A stretch of 50,931 nt of DNA from JANNRA01 sp031401035 (GTDB taxonomy: Bacteria > Desulfobacterota > Binatia > HRBIN30 > CADEER01), in NCBI GenBank assembly GCA_031401035.1, contig JANNRA010000017.1:1-50931 (forward strand), in the 5' to 3' direction. How positions within the stretch are numbered: position 1 is the first letter of the stretch; every line of letters begins with the position of its first letter. Both the position numbers and the translations under genes were made by a program. Below the pieces are notes generated by a model that had not been told where the DNA came from, did not search any database, and saw only the letters and a list, made by a program, of their open reading frames with translations. Shown here one piece after another: positions 24,313 through 32,007 of this stretch.

Positions 24313-24966
24313 ATGGCTGCCAACGTGCGTCGTCCCAGGTGGCTGGCGGTGTCTGTGCTGGTCGCATGGGCACTGACCCAGCCGTGCGGGGCGGGCGGCC
24401 TGACTGCGACCGACGCGGCCAGCAGGGGTCCGGCGCTGGCGATGATCTTACTGGCCCAGGATGATTCGCTCGATGATCAGATCCGCGGCGCCACGACGGG
24501 GCTGTTTCGCGAGCTGCGACGCGCCTGGCGCACGGCGACGTGGATGTTCGGGCGCGCCTTCGACTGGTGGGGCGGTTGGCTCAAGCGCGGCGCGTTCTCC
24601 GTCGCCGTCGCGCTGGTAGCGGCGCTCGCCGATTCCGGGCTCGTCAACGCCTGGCGCCTCGCCGGGCTGCGCGCCCTAGCGACGTATGTGCCGCTGACTC
24701 TGTACGTCTACGGACGGCTGCTCTTTTCGAGCGGCGTCACCCTGGCGCCGAAGCTGTTGCTGCTCGCCGCCTTGCTCTACGGGGCGGTGCGCCGGGACCT
24801 GATTCCGGACCGCTCGATGGTCCCGGGCCGCATCGAGGACATCGTCCTCATCATCATCGCGACCCGCGCGTTCGTCTACGCCTGCCCCGAGGCGTTGGTA
24901 GAGGAATACGCCGATCGCGCCGTGATGCTGCGGCGCCGCCTGACGTCGCCGCAGCGCCCGCGTTGA
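24313..24966 (+). CDS. Membrane protein with DUF1232/YkvA-like segment
   Basis: A 217-residue protein. An N-terminal hydrophobic stretch (residues ~8-35) may be a signal or anchor. Further hydrophobic segments lie at ~90-150. The C-terminal part, YGAVRRDLIPD followed by PGRIEDIVLIIIATRAF, matches the short DUF1232 signature (LIPDxxPxxGxxDD), whose function is unknown. ATG 24313 is preferred; a reading from 24250 adds an unlikely leader. It is divergent from the XRE gene across a 218-base gap in which I see no clear promoter. Confidence 0.6.
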   Translation: MAANVRRPRWLAVSVLVAWALTQPCGAGGLTATDAASRGPALAMILLAQDDSLDDQIRGATTGLFRELRRAWRTATWMFGRAFDWWGGWLKRGAFSVAVALVAALADSGLVNAWRLAGLRALATYVPLTLYVYGRLLFSSGVTLAPKLLLLAALLYGAVRRDLIPDRSMVPGRIEDIVLIIIATRAFVYACPEALVEEYADRAVMLRRRLTSPQRPR

Positions 24967-24989
24967 GCGGGCGCTGCGGCGCGCGGGCG

Positions 24990-25424
24990 TCAGCCGCCGG
25001 TTACGCCGTCGCGGGCGCGCTGCGGCAGGGCAGCCGCGTCGCCCTGCGGGCGCACATCGCGCTGCTGGAGATCGACACGCCAGAGTGCCGTCTTGGCGTT
25101 GTTGTTATCGCGCCAGAGCAGCTGGACCTCATACTCCGGGCCTTCCTTCTGCTTGGCATCCCAGCTGAACTCCCCGACGTAGGCGCCCGCATCCTTGGCC
25201 TTCAGGGAGTATGCCTTGAGCAGGTCGTCAAGCGTCTCCGGCTTGCCGTCCGGCTTATAGAGACGAACGATGTCCACGGCTTCCTTGCCGCGGTTGCCCC
25301 ACTCCTCGGTGTCCTGGAGCTGCCCGATGACGATCGCCACGAAACCGATCGCAAACACCGCCAGACCGCCCCATCCGAGGATCGCCGCAACGTGGCTGCT
25401 CTTCGTCTCATTCGTCTCTGTCAT
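24990..25424 (-). CDS. Single-pass membrane-anchored protein of unknown function
   Basis: A 144-residue protein. A polar N-terminus (MTETNETKSSH) is followed by one helix at ~14-36 (ILGWGGLAVFAIGFVAIVIG) and then a soluble domain of ~105 residues. That domain contains EEWGNRGKEAVDIVRLYKP and GEFSWDAKQKEGPEYEVQLLW, which look like mixed helix and strand. The soluble part probably faces the periplasm. A GAGGG site lies before ATG 25424. I do not recognise a family. It shares a strand with the next gene upstream (116-base gap), so co-transcription is possible. Confidence 0.6.
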   Translation of the reverse strand: MTETNETKSSHVAAILGWGGLAVFAIGFVAIVIGQLQDTEEWGNRGKEAVDIVRLYKPDGKPETLDDLLKAYSLKAKDAGAYVGEFSWDAKQKEGPEYEVQLLWRDNNNAKTALWRVDLQQRDVRPQGDAAALPQRARDGVTGG

Positions 25425-25540
25425 AGTCTGAACCCTCTCTGCCTGTATGGGAGTACAACGCCGATCTGTACTGGACGGTCGCCGGCGAGGCAACCGCCGC
25501 CGCCGCGGGTGTCGCCGCCGCGGGATGCCTTTCGCCGCGA

Positions 25541-26278
25541 TCAGAGCTGGCCCGGCGTCAGCGTGCCGCGGCCTTCGCGACGACCCTTGCGCAGGGCCGG
25601 GATGGCCCGGATGCGCTCGGCGGGCAGGAGATCCCAGAGGATGCCGCGCGGCCGCGGGTACAGGCTGGGCGCCGCGACCACCTGGTCTGAGGTGATGAGG
25701 AAGTCGACGGGGATGTCGTGCGCGCGCATGGTGATGCGGTCGTCGATCACCTGCAGGGGATGCACCGTGGTGACGATCGGAGTGTACTCGCGCACCTTGC
25801 CGGCGCGGCGCAGCAGCGCGTACTCGAGATCGGCGGCGCCGTCGCCGCGACCAAGACGAGCGCCCTGACGCGACACCGCGACCGACCCGACCACGACGAG
25901 ATCAATGGGGTGCATCTCGTGCGGCGCCACCGGCCGACCGTAGCGCAGCGCGCCGCGCAGGCTGACGGCGCGCCACGCATGCCCTCCCAGTCGCGATGGA
26001 TCGACTTCGAGAAAGCAGCGCTCCGCGCCCAGGCCGGGCACCGGCAGGTAGAGGATCTTACCGTCGCGCAAGGCGGCGCGGCGCAGCGCCAGCTGCGGCG
26101 CCGCGGTGTCGAACTTCACCGCCTTGGCGCGCTTCCAGATGGTGAGCTGGCCCAGCAGCTTGGCTGCCCGCTCGGCGCCGATGAAGTTCGGCACGCGTCC
26201 ATGGGCTCCAGGGAACCGCACGACGGCTGCGGCGGTCACTCGGGCCCACACTTTCTGGCGGATCGCGTCCTTGGTCAT
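25541..26278 (-). CDS. 5-formyltetrahydrofolate cyclo-ligase family protein (MTHFSD-like)
   Basis: A 245-residue protein of the 5-FTHF cyclo-ligase superfamily, which makes 5,10-methenyl-THF from 5-formyl-THF with ATP. The longer MTHFSD-like subfamily is suggested by FPGAHGRVPNFIGAERAA near residue 23, the PQLALRRAAL stretch, the ILYLPVPGL strand, and RLGRGDGAADLEYALL, which holds the GxGxGxxD nucleotide loop. A VHPLQV segment precedes the C-terminus. It lies 47 bases downstream of the tRNA methyltransferase gene on the same strand, so it may belong to that operon. Some members of the subfamily have no proven cyclo-ligase activity. Confidence 0.72.
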   Translation of the reverse strand: MTKDAIRQKVWARVTAAAVVRFPGAHGRVPNFIGAERAAKLLGQLTIWKRAKAVKFDTAAPQLALRRAALRDGKILYLPVPGLGAERCFLEVDPSRLGGHAWRAVSLRGALRYGRPVAPHEMHPIDLVVVGSVAVSRQGARLGRGDGAADLEYALLRRAGKVREYTPIVTTVHPLQVIDDRITMRAHDIPVDFLITSDQVVAAPSLYPRPRGILWDLLPAERIRAIPALRKGRREGRGTLTPGQL

Positions 26279-26325
26279 GCGCAGCGCGCTGGCGATCGGG
26301 AGGTACTACAGCGTCTCGCGGGCAG

Positions 26326-27210
26326 TCAATCGACGATGCGGCGGCAGATGATGAGGAAGCCGGTGTGGGCCACCATGCGATGCTCTGGACGGATGCTGAG
26401 TCCCTGCGAGTGCCACGGCCGCTGCATGGTCTCGAAGATATACACGGCGCCGAAGCCCGCCGCCGGCGCCTGATCGGCGACCTGCTTCACCTGCATGACG
26501 GTCGGTACGTACACCACCAGCACGCCTCCGGCGCGCAGGGAGATGGCGGCTGCTGCGAGGACGCTCCACGGTTCCGCCATATCGAGGACGATGCGGTCGA
26601 GGCCGCGCTCGGCGATCCCTTCGCGGACGTCGGCATTGACCACGTGCCACTGCGGGGCCGGGCCGTGGAAGCGCTCGACGTTGCCGCGCGCCATGTCTAT
26701 GAACTCTGGCCGCAGCTCGTACGAGGTGACCGATCCGGTCGGTCCAACGGCGCGCAAGAGCGCCATGGTCAGTGCGCCCGGACCGGTGCCGGCCTCCAGG
26801 ACGCGCATGCCGGGGCCGATATCACCCCACAGCAGAATCGGGCCGGTATCCTTCGGATAGATGACCTGCGCCCGCCGCGGCAGGTTGGGGATCAGCTGCG
26901 CGTAGGTCGGGCGCAGCACCAGGAACATCTCGCCGCCGCTGTTCTTCACCCGCCGGCCCTCCGGCCGCCCGATCAGGTCGTCGGCGGCGAAGGCGCCGCC
27001 ACGCAGGTGGAACGAGCCGCCGGGCTTCAGCGCGCGCATGTACTCGCGCTGCTTCTCGTCGATGAAGAGCACGGATTCGCCGGCGCGCAGGATGGATGCG
27101 TCGTCGGTGGTGCCCCGCGTGACATCGGCGCCGACCGGCACCTCCGGCCCGCCCGAGGCGTCGGGACCGACCGGGAGTTGGGGGCTGAGCGGATCGTCCA
27201 CGCCGCTCAC
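26326..27210 (-). CDS. trmI: tRNA (adenine-N1-)-methyltransferase, TrmI-like (m1A58)
   Basis: A 294-residue protein with the TrmI/Trm61 architecture. An N-terminal beta domain (RVKNSGGEMFLVLRPT) leads to the segment VIYPKDTGPILLWGDIGPG, then a Rossmann methyltransferase. Its SAM motif is VLEAGTGPGALTMAL near residue 130, the acidic residue lies in SYELRPEF, and the catalytic Asp is in RIVLDMAEPW. It should methylate N1 of adenine 58 in the T-loop. GTG 27210 is set as start because it overlaps the TtuA-like stop as GTGA. A longer reading from 27471 only translates the neighbour out of frame. Confidence 0.88.
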   Translation of the reverse strand: MSGVDDPLSPQLPVGPDASGGPEVPVGADVTRGTTDDASILRAGESVLFIDEKQREYMRALKPGGSFHLRGGAFAADDLIGRPEGRRVKNSGGEMFLVLRPTYAQLIPNLPRRAQVIYPKDTGPILLWGDIGPGMRVLEAGTGPGALTMALLRAVGPTGSVTSYELRPEFIDMARGNVERFHGPAPQWHVVNADVREGIAERGLDRIVLDMAEPWSVLAAAAISLRAGGVLVVYVPTVMQVKQVADQAPAAGFGAVYIFETMQRPWHSQGLSIRPEHRMVAHTGFLIICRRIVD

Positions 27211-28133
27211 CGTCCGCTCGCGGCGCGCTTCTCGCGCGTCGTCTCGGTTTCGCGCACCAGGCGGCAGAAGCCGCAGAGCGTGGCGTACGCGGGCATGCCG
27301 CAATGCTCGCAGGTCTGCGGCGGGCTCGTAGGCACGTCCGTGGACAGGCCACGCTGTCCGCGCTGCAGGAACTCGCGCAGGAAGATGAGCTTGCTGCCCG
27401 GGCTCGCCGTCTCGAGACGGTTGAGCATGTCCTTGTACACCAGCTGGCTGGCGCCGCTGGCGTTGGGGCATTCTTCGACGACGTAGTCGATGCCGCGCAT
27501 GAACGCGTACACCGCCGTTTCGTACTCACTGATGCGATACAGTGGTTTGACCTTGCGCACGAAACGCGGGTGCGTCGGTTCGAGCACCGGGCGCTGCCGC
27601 GCCAGGTGCTCCATCTGCCAGTGCAGGGTGTTGCCGAGCAGGCGCGCCGCTTCGTCGTCCAGGTTGTGCCCCGTCACCACGACCGGGAAGCCGCGGTCGA
27701 TGGCCAGCTGGTCGAAGTAATGACGCTTCATCGTGCCGCAGGCCGAGCACGCCGGTCGGCGGGTCAGCGCCGCAACGTCCGGCACCGCCAGGCCGTCGGT
27801 GGCGAGCGGCACGGTGATCAGCGGCAGACCGCGCGCCTCGGCAAAGGCGACCGTCTTCTCGGTCGACGCGTCGGAGTATGCCCCAATGCCGAGCGAGAGA
27901 TGCAGCCCGGTGGTGGTGAAACCGAGCTCGACCAGCACCTCCCACAGCGCCAGGCTGTCCTTGCCGCCGGAGACGGCGATCAGCACCGGCTCGTCGCGGC
28001 TGAACATGCACTGCTTCTCTATTGCCCGCTCGACCTGGCGGCGGAAGATGAAGACGAAGCACGGCCGGCAGAAGTTCGAGTTGTGGGCCCGCAGTTGCAC
28101 CTCGGCCGGGGCCTTACAGCGGGTGCACTTCAC
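27207..28133 (-). CDS. ttuA: tRNA 2-thiolation enzyme, TtuA/TIGR00269-like PP-loop ATPase
   Basis: A 308-residue protein. The N-terminal Zn finger pairs CTRC with CRPC (residues 3-31). The PP-loop ISGGKDS, here VSGGKDSL, lies near residue 54 and adenylates the target uridine. CSACGTMKR near residue 130 and a lone Cys in VVEECPNAS near 220 match the three Fe-S cluster ligands of TtuA. The C-terminal Zn finger pairs CEHC with CGFC. TtuA makes 2-thio-ribothymidine at tRNA position 54. Placement between a ubiquitin-like sulfur carrier and TrmI supports this role over TtcA (s2C32), which lacks the two Zn fingers. GTG start, GTGA overlap with the upstream gene. Confidence 0.85.
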   Translation of the reverse strand: MKCTRCKAPAEVQLRAHNSNFCRPCFVFIFRRQVERAIEKQCMFSRDEPVLIAVSGGKDSLALWEVLVELGFTTTGLHLSLGIGAYSDASTEKTVAFAEARGLPLITVPLATDGLAVPDVAALTRRPACSACGTMKRHYFDQLAIDRGFPVVVTGHNLDDEAARLLGNTLHWQMEHLARQRPVLEPTHPRFVRKVKPLYRISEYETAVYAFMRGIDYVVEECPNASGASQLVYKDMLNRLETASPGSKLIFLREFLQRGQRGLSTDVPTSPPQTCEHCGMPAYATLCGFCRLVRETETTREKRAASGR

Positions 28134-28330
28134 GCCGCGCCTCCGGAGATGACGGCGCGAATCTCCACCACGTCGTCGGCCTCCAGCATGGCGCTCTCCG
28201 GCACCAACTCGTCGCCGCGGATCACCATTGCCGTGCCGGGCAGGAAGCCGAGCTCGCGCAGCACGTCGGCGGCGCGGCGCCGGCCGGTCAGGTCGATGCG
28301 GCGCCGCTGCGGCAGGATGGTGATCTGCAT
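28130..28330 (-). CDS. ttuB: Ubiquitin-like sulfur carrier, TtuB/ThiS/MoaD-like
   Basis: A 66-residue beta-grasp protein (MQITILP start, then GRRRAADVLRELGFLPGTA, then EADDVVEIRAVISGGAA). ThiS/MoaD/TtuB proteins carry sulfur as a C-terminal Gly-Gly thiocarboxylate. Here the di-Gly is followed by two extra Ala, so the tail would need trimming before activation. Its stop overlaps the TtuA-like start (GTGA), which makes it the likely sulfur donor for that enzyme. A longer reading to 28366 adds an N-terminus unlike the family. The E1-like activating enzyme is not in the window. Confidence 0.8.
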   Translation of the reverse strand: MQITILPQRRRIDLTGRRRAADVLRELGFLPGTAMVIRGDELVPESAMLEADDVVEIRAVISGGAA

Positions 28331-28445
28331 AGGGCGGAGACCATAGGCGCGCCCCGTCGGCGACACAAGCCGACCGTCGCGACGCGCGTGTCCTCACCTT
28401 GACTCGCCCAGACCGCTTGGTTACGCAGCGGCAGAGGCACGCCGC

Positions 28446-29960
28446 GTGGAGTCCGACGCCCCCGATCTCATCGCCGTCCGGCGCCTCAAGCTGGAGGCAC
28501 TGCGGGCCGCCGGCGTGAATCCGTACGCCAACGGCTTCGCGCCGACGCATACGACGGCCGAGGTGGCGACCCGATACGGCGCCCTGGACGCCGCCGCGCT
28601 CGCCGCCCCGCACGAACCGGTCGCGGTCGCCGGCCGCATCGTCTTCAAGCGCGACTTCGGCAAGGCGTCGTTTCTTCACCTCCAGGATGGCGACGGCCGC
28701 GTGCAGGCGCACGTCAAGCGCGACGTCCTTGGCGACGAGACGTTCGCCGTCTTCAAGCAGCTCGACGTCGGCGACTTCGTCGGCCTGCGCGGGCCGCTCT
28801 TTCGCACCAAGACCGGCGAGCTGACCGTCGAGGTGCGCGAACTGCGTGTCCTCGCCAAGGCCTTGCGACCGCTGCCCGAAAAATGGCATGGCCTCACCGA
28901 CGTCGAGGCGCGCTACCGCCAGCGCTATCTCGACCTGGTCGCCAACCAGGCGGTGCGCGAGACCTTCCGCCGCCGCGCCCGCATCATCCAGTTCCTGCGC
29001 GACTTCTTCACCGCCCGCGGCTACATCGAGGTCGAGACGCCGATGATGCAGGCGATCGCCGGCGGCGCCGCGGCGAAGCCGTTCGTCACGCACCACAACG
29101 CGCTCGACATGGAGCTCTTCCTGCGCATCTCGCCGGAACTCTATCTCAAGCGCCTGCTGGTCGGCGGCATCGAGCGCGTCTTCGAGCTCAACCGCGTCTT
29201 CCGCAACGAGGGCGTCTCGACCCGCCACAACCCGGAGTTCACGCTGCTCGAGTTCTATCAGGCGTATGCCACTTACGAGGACCTGATCACGCTTACCGAG
29301 GAGCTGTTTGTCGCCCTCGCCGACGCCATCGTCGGCGCCCGTCGCCTGCCGTACCTCGGCCACGAGATCGACCTGTCGCCGCCCTTCCGCCGCGTCGCGA
29401 TCCCGGAGTATGTGGCGACGCGCTGCGGGCTGCCGCTCGACGGCGTCCGCGCCCTCGACCTCGGCGTGCTGCAGCCGGCGGCGGACCAGGTCGGCGGGCC
29501 GCTGCGCAAGAACTACCGCGCCCAGTTCGGCGACAATGCCGCCGGCTATCTGCTGCTCGAGCTCTTCGAGCACCTTGCCGAGCCGGAGCTGATCCAACCG
29601 ACCTTCGTCTGCGAGTATCCGGTAGCGGTGTCGCCGCTGGCGCGCCGCAACGAGCAGGCGCCGCTGTTCGTCGACCGCTTCGAGCTGTTCATCGCCGGGC
29701 AGGAGATGGCCAACGCCTTCTCCGAGCTCAACGATCCCGACGATCAGCGCAGCCGCCTCGAGGGCCAACTGGCGCAGAAGGCCGCCGGGGACGAAGAAGC
29801 GCACGCCATGGACGAGGACTTCGTTCGCGCCCTCGAGTACGGCATGCCGCCGGCGGCGGGGGAGGGCATCGGTATCGATCGGCTGGTGATGCTGCTCACC
29901 GATTCGGCCTCGATCCGCGACGTCATCCTCTTCCCGCACATGCGGGCCGAGCGCCGCTGA
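28446..29960 (+). CDS. lysS: Lysyl-tRNA synthetase, class II
   Basis: A 504-residue class II synthetase of normal length that charges tRNA-Lys. The N-terminal OB-fold anticodon-binding domain spans ~55-150 (GRIVFKRDFGKASFLHLQD). The catalytic domain follows, with motif 1 around GYIEVETPMMQ, motif 2 FRNEGVSTRHNPEFT, and motif 3 GEGIGIDRLVMLLT near the end. GTG 28446 is the start. It is divergent from the TtuB-like gene and begins the long plus-strand run, with 22 bases to lolC. Co-transcription of lysS with lolCD is seen in several proteobacterial lineages. Confidence 0.96.
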   Translation: MESDAPDLIAVRRLKLEALRAAGVNPYANGFAPTHTTAEVATRYGALDAAALAAPHEPVAVAGRIVFKRDFGKASFLHLQDGDGRVQAHVKRDVLGDETFAVFKQLDVGDFVGLRGPLFRTKTGELTVEVRELRVLAKALRPLPEKWHGLTDVEARYRQRYLDLVANQAVRETFRRRARIIQFLRDFFTARGYIEVETPMMQAIAGGAAAKPFVTHHNALDMELFLRISPELYLKRLLVGGIERVFELNRVFRNEGVSTRHNPEFTLLEFYQAYATYEDLITLTEELFVALADAIVGARRLPYLGHEIDLSPPFRRVAIPEYVATRCGLPLDGVRALDLGVLQPAADQVGGPLRKNYRAQFGDNAAGYLLLELFEHLAEPELIQPTFVCEYPVAVSPLARRNEQAPLFVDRFELFIAGQEMANAFSELNDPDDQRSRLEGQLAQKAAGDEEAHAMDEDFVRALEYGMPPAAGEGIGIDRLVMLLTDSASIRDVILFPHMRAERR

Positions 29961-29982
29961 GGCGCGGCGGCGCCGCATCACG

Positions 29983-31236
29983 ATGCCGTATCCGCTCTTT
30001 ATCGGCCTGCGCTATCTGCGCGCCACGCGCGGCGCCGGCTTCCTGTCGATCATCACCGTCATCGCCACGGCCGGCGTCGCGCTCGGCGTCATGACCCTCA
30101 ATGTCGTGCTGGCGGTGATGACCGGCTTCGAGGAGGATCTGCGCGACCGCATCCTCGGCTTCACGCCGCACGTCGTGGTGTCGGACTACGGCGCCTCGAT
30201 GCCGACCAGCGCCGCGCTCGAGGCGCGCCTCGCCGGCGTCGCCGGCGTCGCCGCGGTATCGCCCTACGTGCAGGGGCAGGCCATGCTGGCGAGCGGGACG
30301 GAAGTGGCGGGGGTCATGCTGCGCGGCGTCCAGCCGCAGGCCGGCGGGGTGATCGACTTCGCCCGCCACGTGCGCGGTGGCCGCGTCGAGGATCTCGCCG
30401 TGCCGCGCGAGGTACGGCGCGACGACAGCGGCGCGATGGTCGCGCTGCCCGGCATCATCCTCGGCATCGAACTGGCGCGACAGCTCGGCGTCGGCGTCGG
30501 CGACCCGATCAGCGTCGTCTCGCCGGCCGGCATGCCGACCGTCGTCGGCCTGGTGCCGAAAGTGCGCCGCTTCGCCGTCGTCGGCCTGTTCGAGGCCGGC
30601 ATGCTCGAGTACGACAGTGCGCTGGCCTACGTCAGTCTCGCCGCGGCGCAGCGCTTCTTCGTCCTCGGTGACGCGGTCAGCGGCATCGAGGTGCGCACCG
30701 ACGACCTCGACCAGGCGGAGGCGGTGGCGGCGCGCCTCGTCGGCCAGCTCGAGTTCCCCTACCAGGTGCGCTCGTGGCGCGATCTGAACCACAATCTCTT
30801 CGCCGCCATTCGCCTCGAGAAGACGGTGTACTTCGTCGTCCTGCTGCTCATCGTCCTGGTCGCCGCGTTCAACATCGTCGCGACGCTGATCATGGTGGTG
30901 ATGGAGAAGCGCCGCGACATCGCCATCCTGAAGTCGATGGGTGCGACCGGCGCCGGCATCGCCAAGATCTTTATCGCCAAGGGGCTGATCATCGGCGGCA
31001 TCGGCACCGCGACCGGCAGCGTGCTCGGCCTCGGCCTGTGCCTGCTGTTGCAGCGCTACGAGTTCATCACCCTGCCAAAGGGCGTCTTTTACGTCTCGAC
31101 CCTGCCGGTGCGCATCTACCCCGAGTACGTCGGCCTGGTGATCGCCATTTCCCTGGTGATCTGCCTCGCCGCGACCCTGTATCCGGCCCGCCAGGCGTCA
31201 CGCCTCCTGCCGGTGGAGGCCATTCGTTATGACTGA
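29983..31236 (+). CDS. lolC: Lipoprotein-releasing ABC transporter permease, LolC/LolE type
   Basis: A 417-residue inner membrane protein. The first helix lies at ~20-50 (FLSIITVIATAGVALGVMTL), then a periplasmic domain of ~220 residues. Three further helices form the FtsX-type permease domain, with MEKRRDIAILKSMGATGAGI between the second and third. It extracts outer-membrane lipoproteins and passes them to LolA. Only one permease gene is present, so the complex is probably a homodimer with LolD (LolF-like) and not a LolC-LolE heterodimer. Its last eight bases (ATGACTGA) overlap the start of lolD. Confidence 0.9.
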   Translation: MPYPLFIGLRYLRATRGAGFLSIITVIATAGVALGVMTLNVVLAVMTGFEEDLRDRILGFTPHVVVSDYGASMPTSAALEARLAGVAGVAAVSPYVQGQAMLASGTEVAGVMLRGVQPQAGGVIDFARHVRGGRVEDLAVPREVRRDDSGAMVALPGIILGIELARQLGVGVGDPISVVSPAGMPTVVGLVPKVRRFAVVGLFEAGMLEYDSALAYVSLAAAQRFFVLGDAVSGIEVRTDDLDQAEAVAARLVGQLEFPYQVRSWRDLNHNLFAAIRLEKTVYFVVLLLIVLVAAFNIVATLIMVVMEKRRDIAILKSMGATGAGIAKIFIAKGLIIGGIGTATGSVLGLGLCLLLQRYEFITLPKGVFYVSTLPVRIYPEYVGLVIAISLVICLAATLYPARQASRLLPVEAIRYD

Positions 31237-31909
31237 CGCGACGCTGATCCGCGCCCGCGGCCTGTGCAAGGCCTATGGTGAGGGCGGCCGTGCCGAGGTC
31301 GAGGTGCTGCGCGACCTCGACCTCGACGTCGGCGCCGGCGAGGCGGTGGCGGTGATCGGCCAATCGGGGGTCGGCAAGAGTACCCTCCTGCACGTCCTTG
31401 GCGCCCTCGATACCCCGTCGGCGGGCGAAGTGGCGTTCGACGGCGTCGTCCTCGGTCGCCTCGGCGAGCGCGAGCTCGCCGCCTTTCGCAACCGCGAGAT
31501 CGGCTTCATCTTCCAGTTCCACCATCTGCTGCCGGATTTCAGTGCCCTCGAGAACGTCATGATGCCGGCGCTGATCCGCGGCAGCGGGCACGAGGCGGCG
31601 GCGGCTCAGGCGCGCACGGTGCTGGCCCAGGTCGGCCTGACGCACCGCTTGGACCACAAGCCGGGCGAGCTCTCCGGCGGCGAGCAGCAGCGCGTCGCCG
31701 TGGCGCGGGCGATCGTCCTCTCGCCGCGCGCGGTGCTGGCCGACGAGCCGACCGGCAACCTCGATCCGGCCACCGCCGACGACGTCCACCAGCTCCTGCT
31801 CTCCCTCAAACGCGATCGCGGCATCTCCCTGGTCATCGTCACCCATAATGAGCGGTTGGCCGGATTGGCGGACCGAACCCTGCAACTGGTCGGCGGGCGC
31901 CTCGTCTGA
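31229..31909 (+). CDS. lolD: Lipoprotein-releasing ABC transporter ATPase LolD
   Basis: A 226-residue ABC ATPase of the MacB/LolD class. Walker A is GQSGVGKST near residue 48, the signature is LSGGEQQRVAVARAI, Walker B is AVLADEPTGNLDP, and the H-loop is VTHNERL. The start overlaps the lolC stop by eight bases, so translation is coupled and the pair works together at the inner membrane. It ends about 100 bases before bamA. Confidence 0.93.
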   Translation: MTDATLIRARGLCKAYGEGGRAEVEVLRDLDLDVGAGEAVAVIGQSGVGKSTLLHVLGALDTPSAGEVAFDGVVLGRLGERELAAFRNREIGFIFQFHHLLPDFSALENVMMPALIRGSGHEAAAAQARTVLAQVGLTHRLDHKPGELSGGEQQRVAVARAIVLSPRAVLADEPTGNLDPATADDVHQLLLSLKRDRGISLVIVTHNERLAGLADRTLQLVGGRLV

Positions 31910-32007
31910 GCGGGCCTGGCAGCGTTCCAGGCTCCGCGCCGCGGGTTTACTGTCCCCAACCCGTCTGTTACGTCTCGCGCGTTTTGCCACACACTATCGG
32001 CTTGGGC

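Noticed and set aside
27207..28133. Assignment of the PP-loop protein as TtcA or TilS
   Set aside because: The two terminal CxxC...CxxC Zn fingers, the later lone Cys and the ubiquitin-like partner gene fit TtuA better.
28399..28427. TTGACT-N17-TACGCA as a promoter for lysS
   Set aside because: The -10 matches only two of six positions; chance matches at -35 alone are expected.
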